Shown: positions 6,626 through 6,659 of the stretch, piece after piece
Layout of the letters: each line of letters opens with the position of its first letter
How positions within the stretch are numbered: the first letter of the stretch is position 1
Assembly (NCBI GenBank): GCA_004378665.1
Contig: SOIA01000146.1
Location: 1-6,659 of the forward strand
DNA from: Candidatus Aminicenantota bacterium
GTDB lineage: Bacteria; Acidobacteriota; Aminicenantia; Aminicenantales; Aminicenantaceae
Direction: 5' to 3'
Length of the DNA: 6,659 bases
Translations under genes and position numbers: made by a program
The notes under the pieces: generated by a model
The model's database searches: none
Seen by the model: the letters and a program-made list of their open reading frames with translations, nothing else
Told to the model about the DNA's origin: nothing

Positions 6626-6659
6626 TCTCGAGGAAGCATCTTTATTTCCGTGATAAAGA

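Overview
The window is from a bacterium and is almost fully coding: four genes on the minus strand in one tight operon, then one divergent gene on the plus strand. Read in transcription order (right to left), the operon is phoH/ybeZ (PhoH-like ATPase), pgpH (7TM receptor-type HD phosphodiesterase), ybeY (endoribonuclease/16S rRNA maturation factor) and a corC/hlyC-type DUF21-CBS membrane protein whose 3' end leaves the window at base 1. On the other side of a roughly 210-bp divergent regulatory region lies a DUF1846 (UPF0371) gene of unknown function. The last 34 bases (6626-6659) are non-coding as far as I can see. No RNA gene, mobile element, CRISPR array or notable repeat was recognised.

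Taxonomy is uncertain. phoH-ybeY-corC is the arrangement known from Proteobacteria. A pgpH placed between phoH and ybeY is known from Firmicutes and several deep Gram-negative phyla. DUF1846 is most familiar from Firmicutes and relatives. The even base composition and the mix of features would fit an Acidobacteriota/Aminicenantes-like or other little-cultured lineage, but this is inference.

The operon is very compact. The phoH/pgpH junction is a 4-base ATGA overlap, pgpH and ybeY overlap by 29 bases, and ybeY and corC are one base apart. None of the four genes has a strong Shine-Dalgarno (SD) sequence, so translational coupling is likely. The gene set joins RNA and ribosome quality control (PhoH, YbeY) to c-di-AMP turnover (PgpH) and a CBS-domain ion-transport-type protein (CorC). 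The divergent DUF1846 gene instead has a near-consensus promoter and a strong SD.

The points most worth a second look are a nine-codon tetraproline mini-ORF that stops one base before the phoH start codon, substitutions at normally conserved positions in YbeY and in the membrane domain of the CorC-like protein, and the back-to-back promoter region shared with DUF1846.
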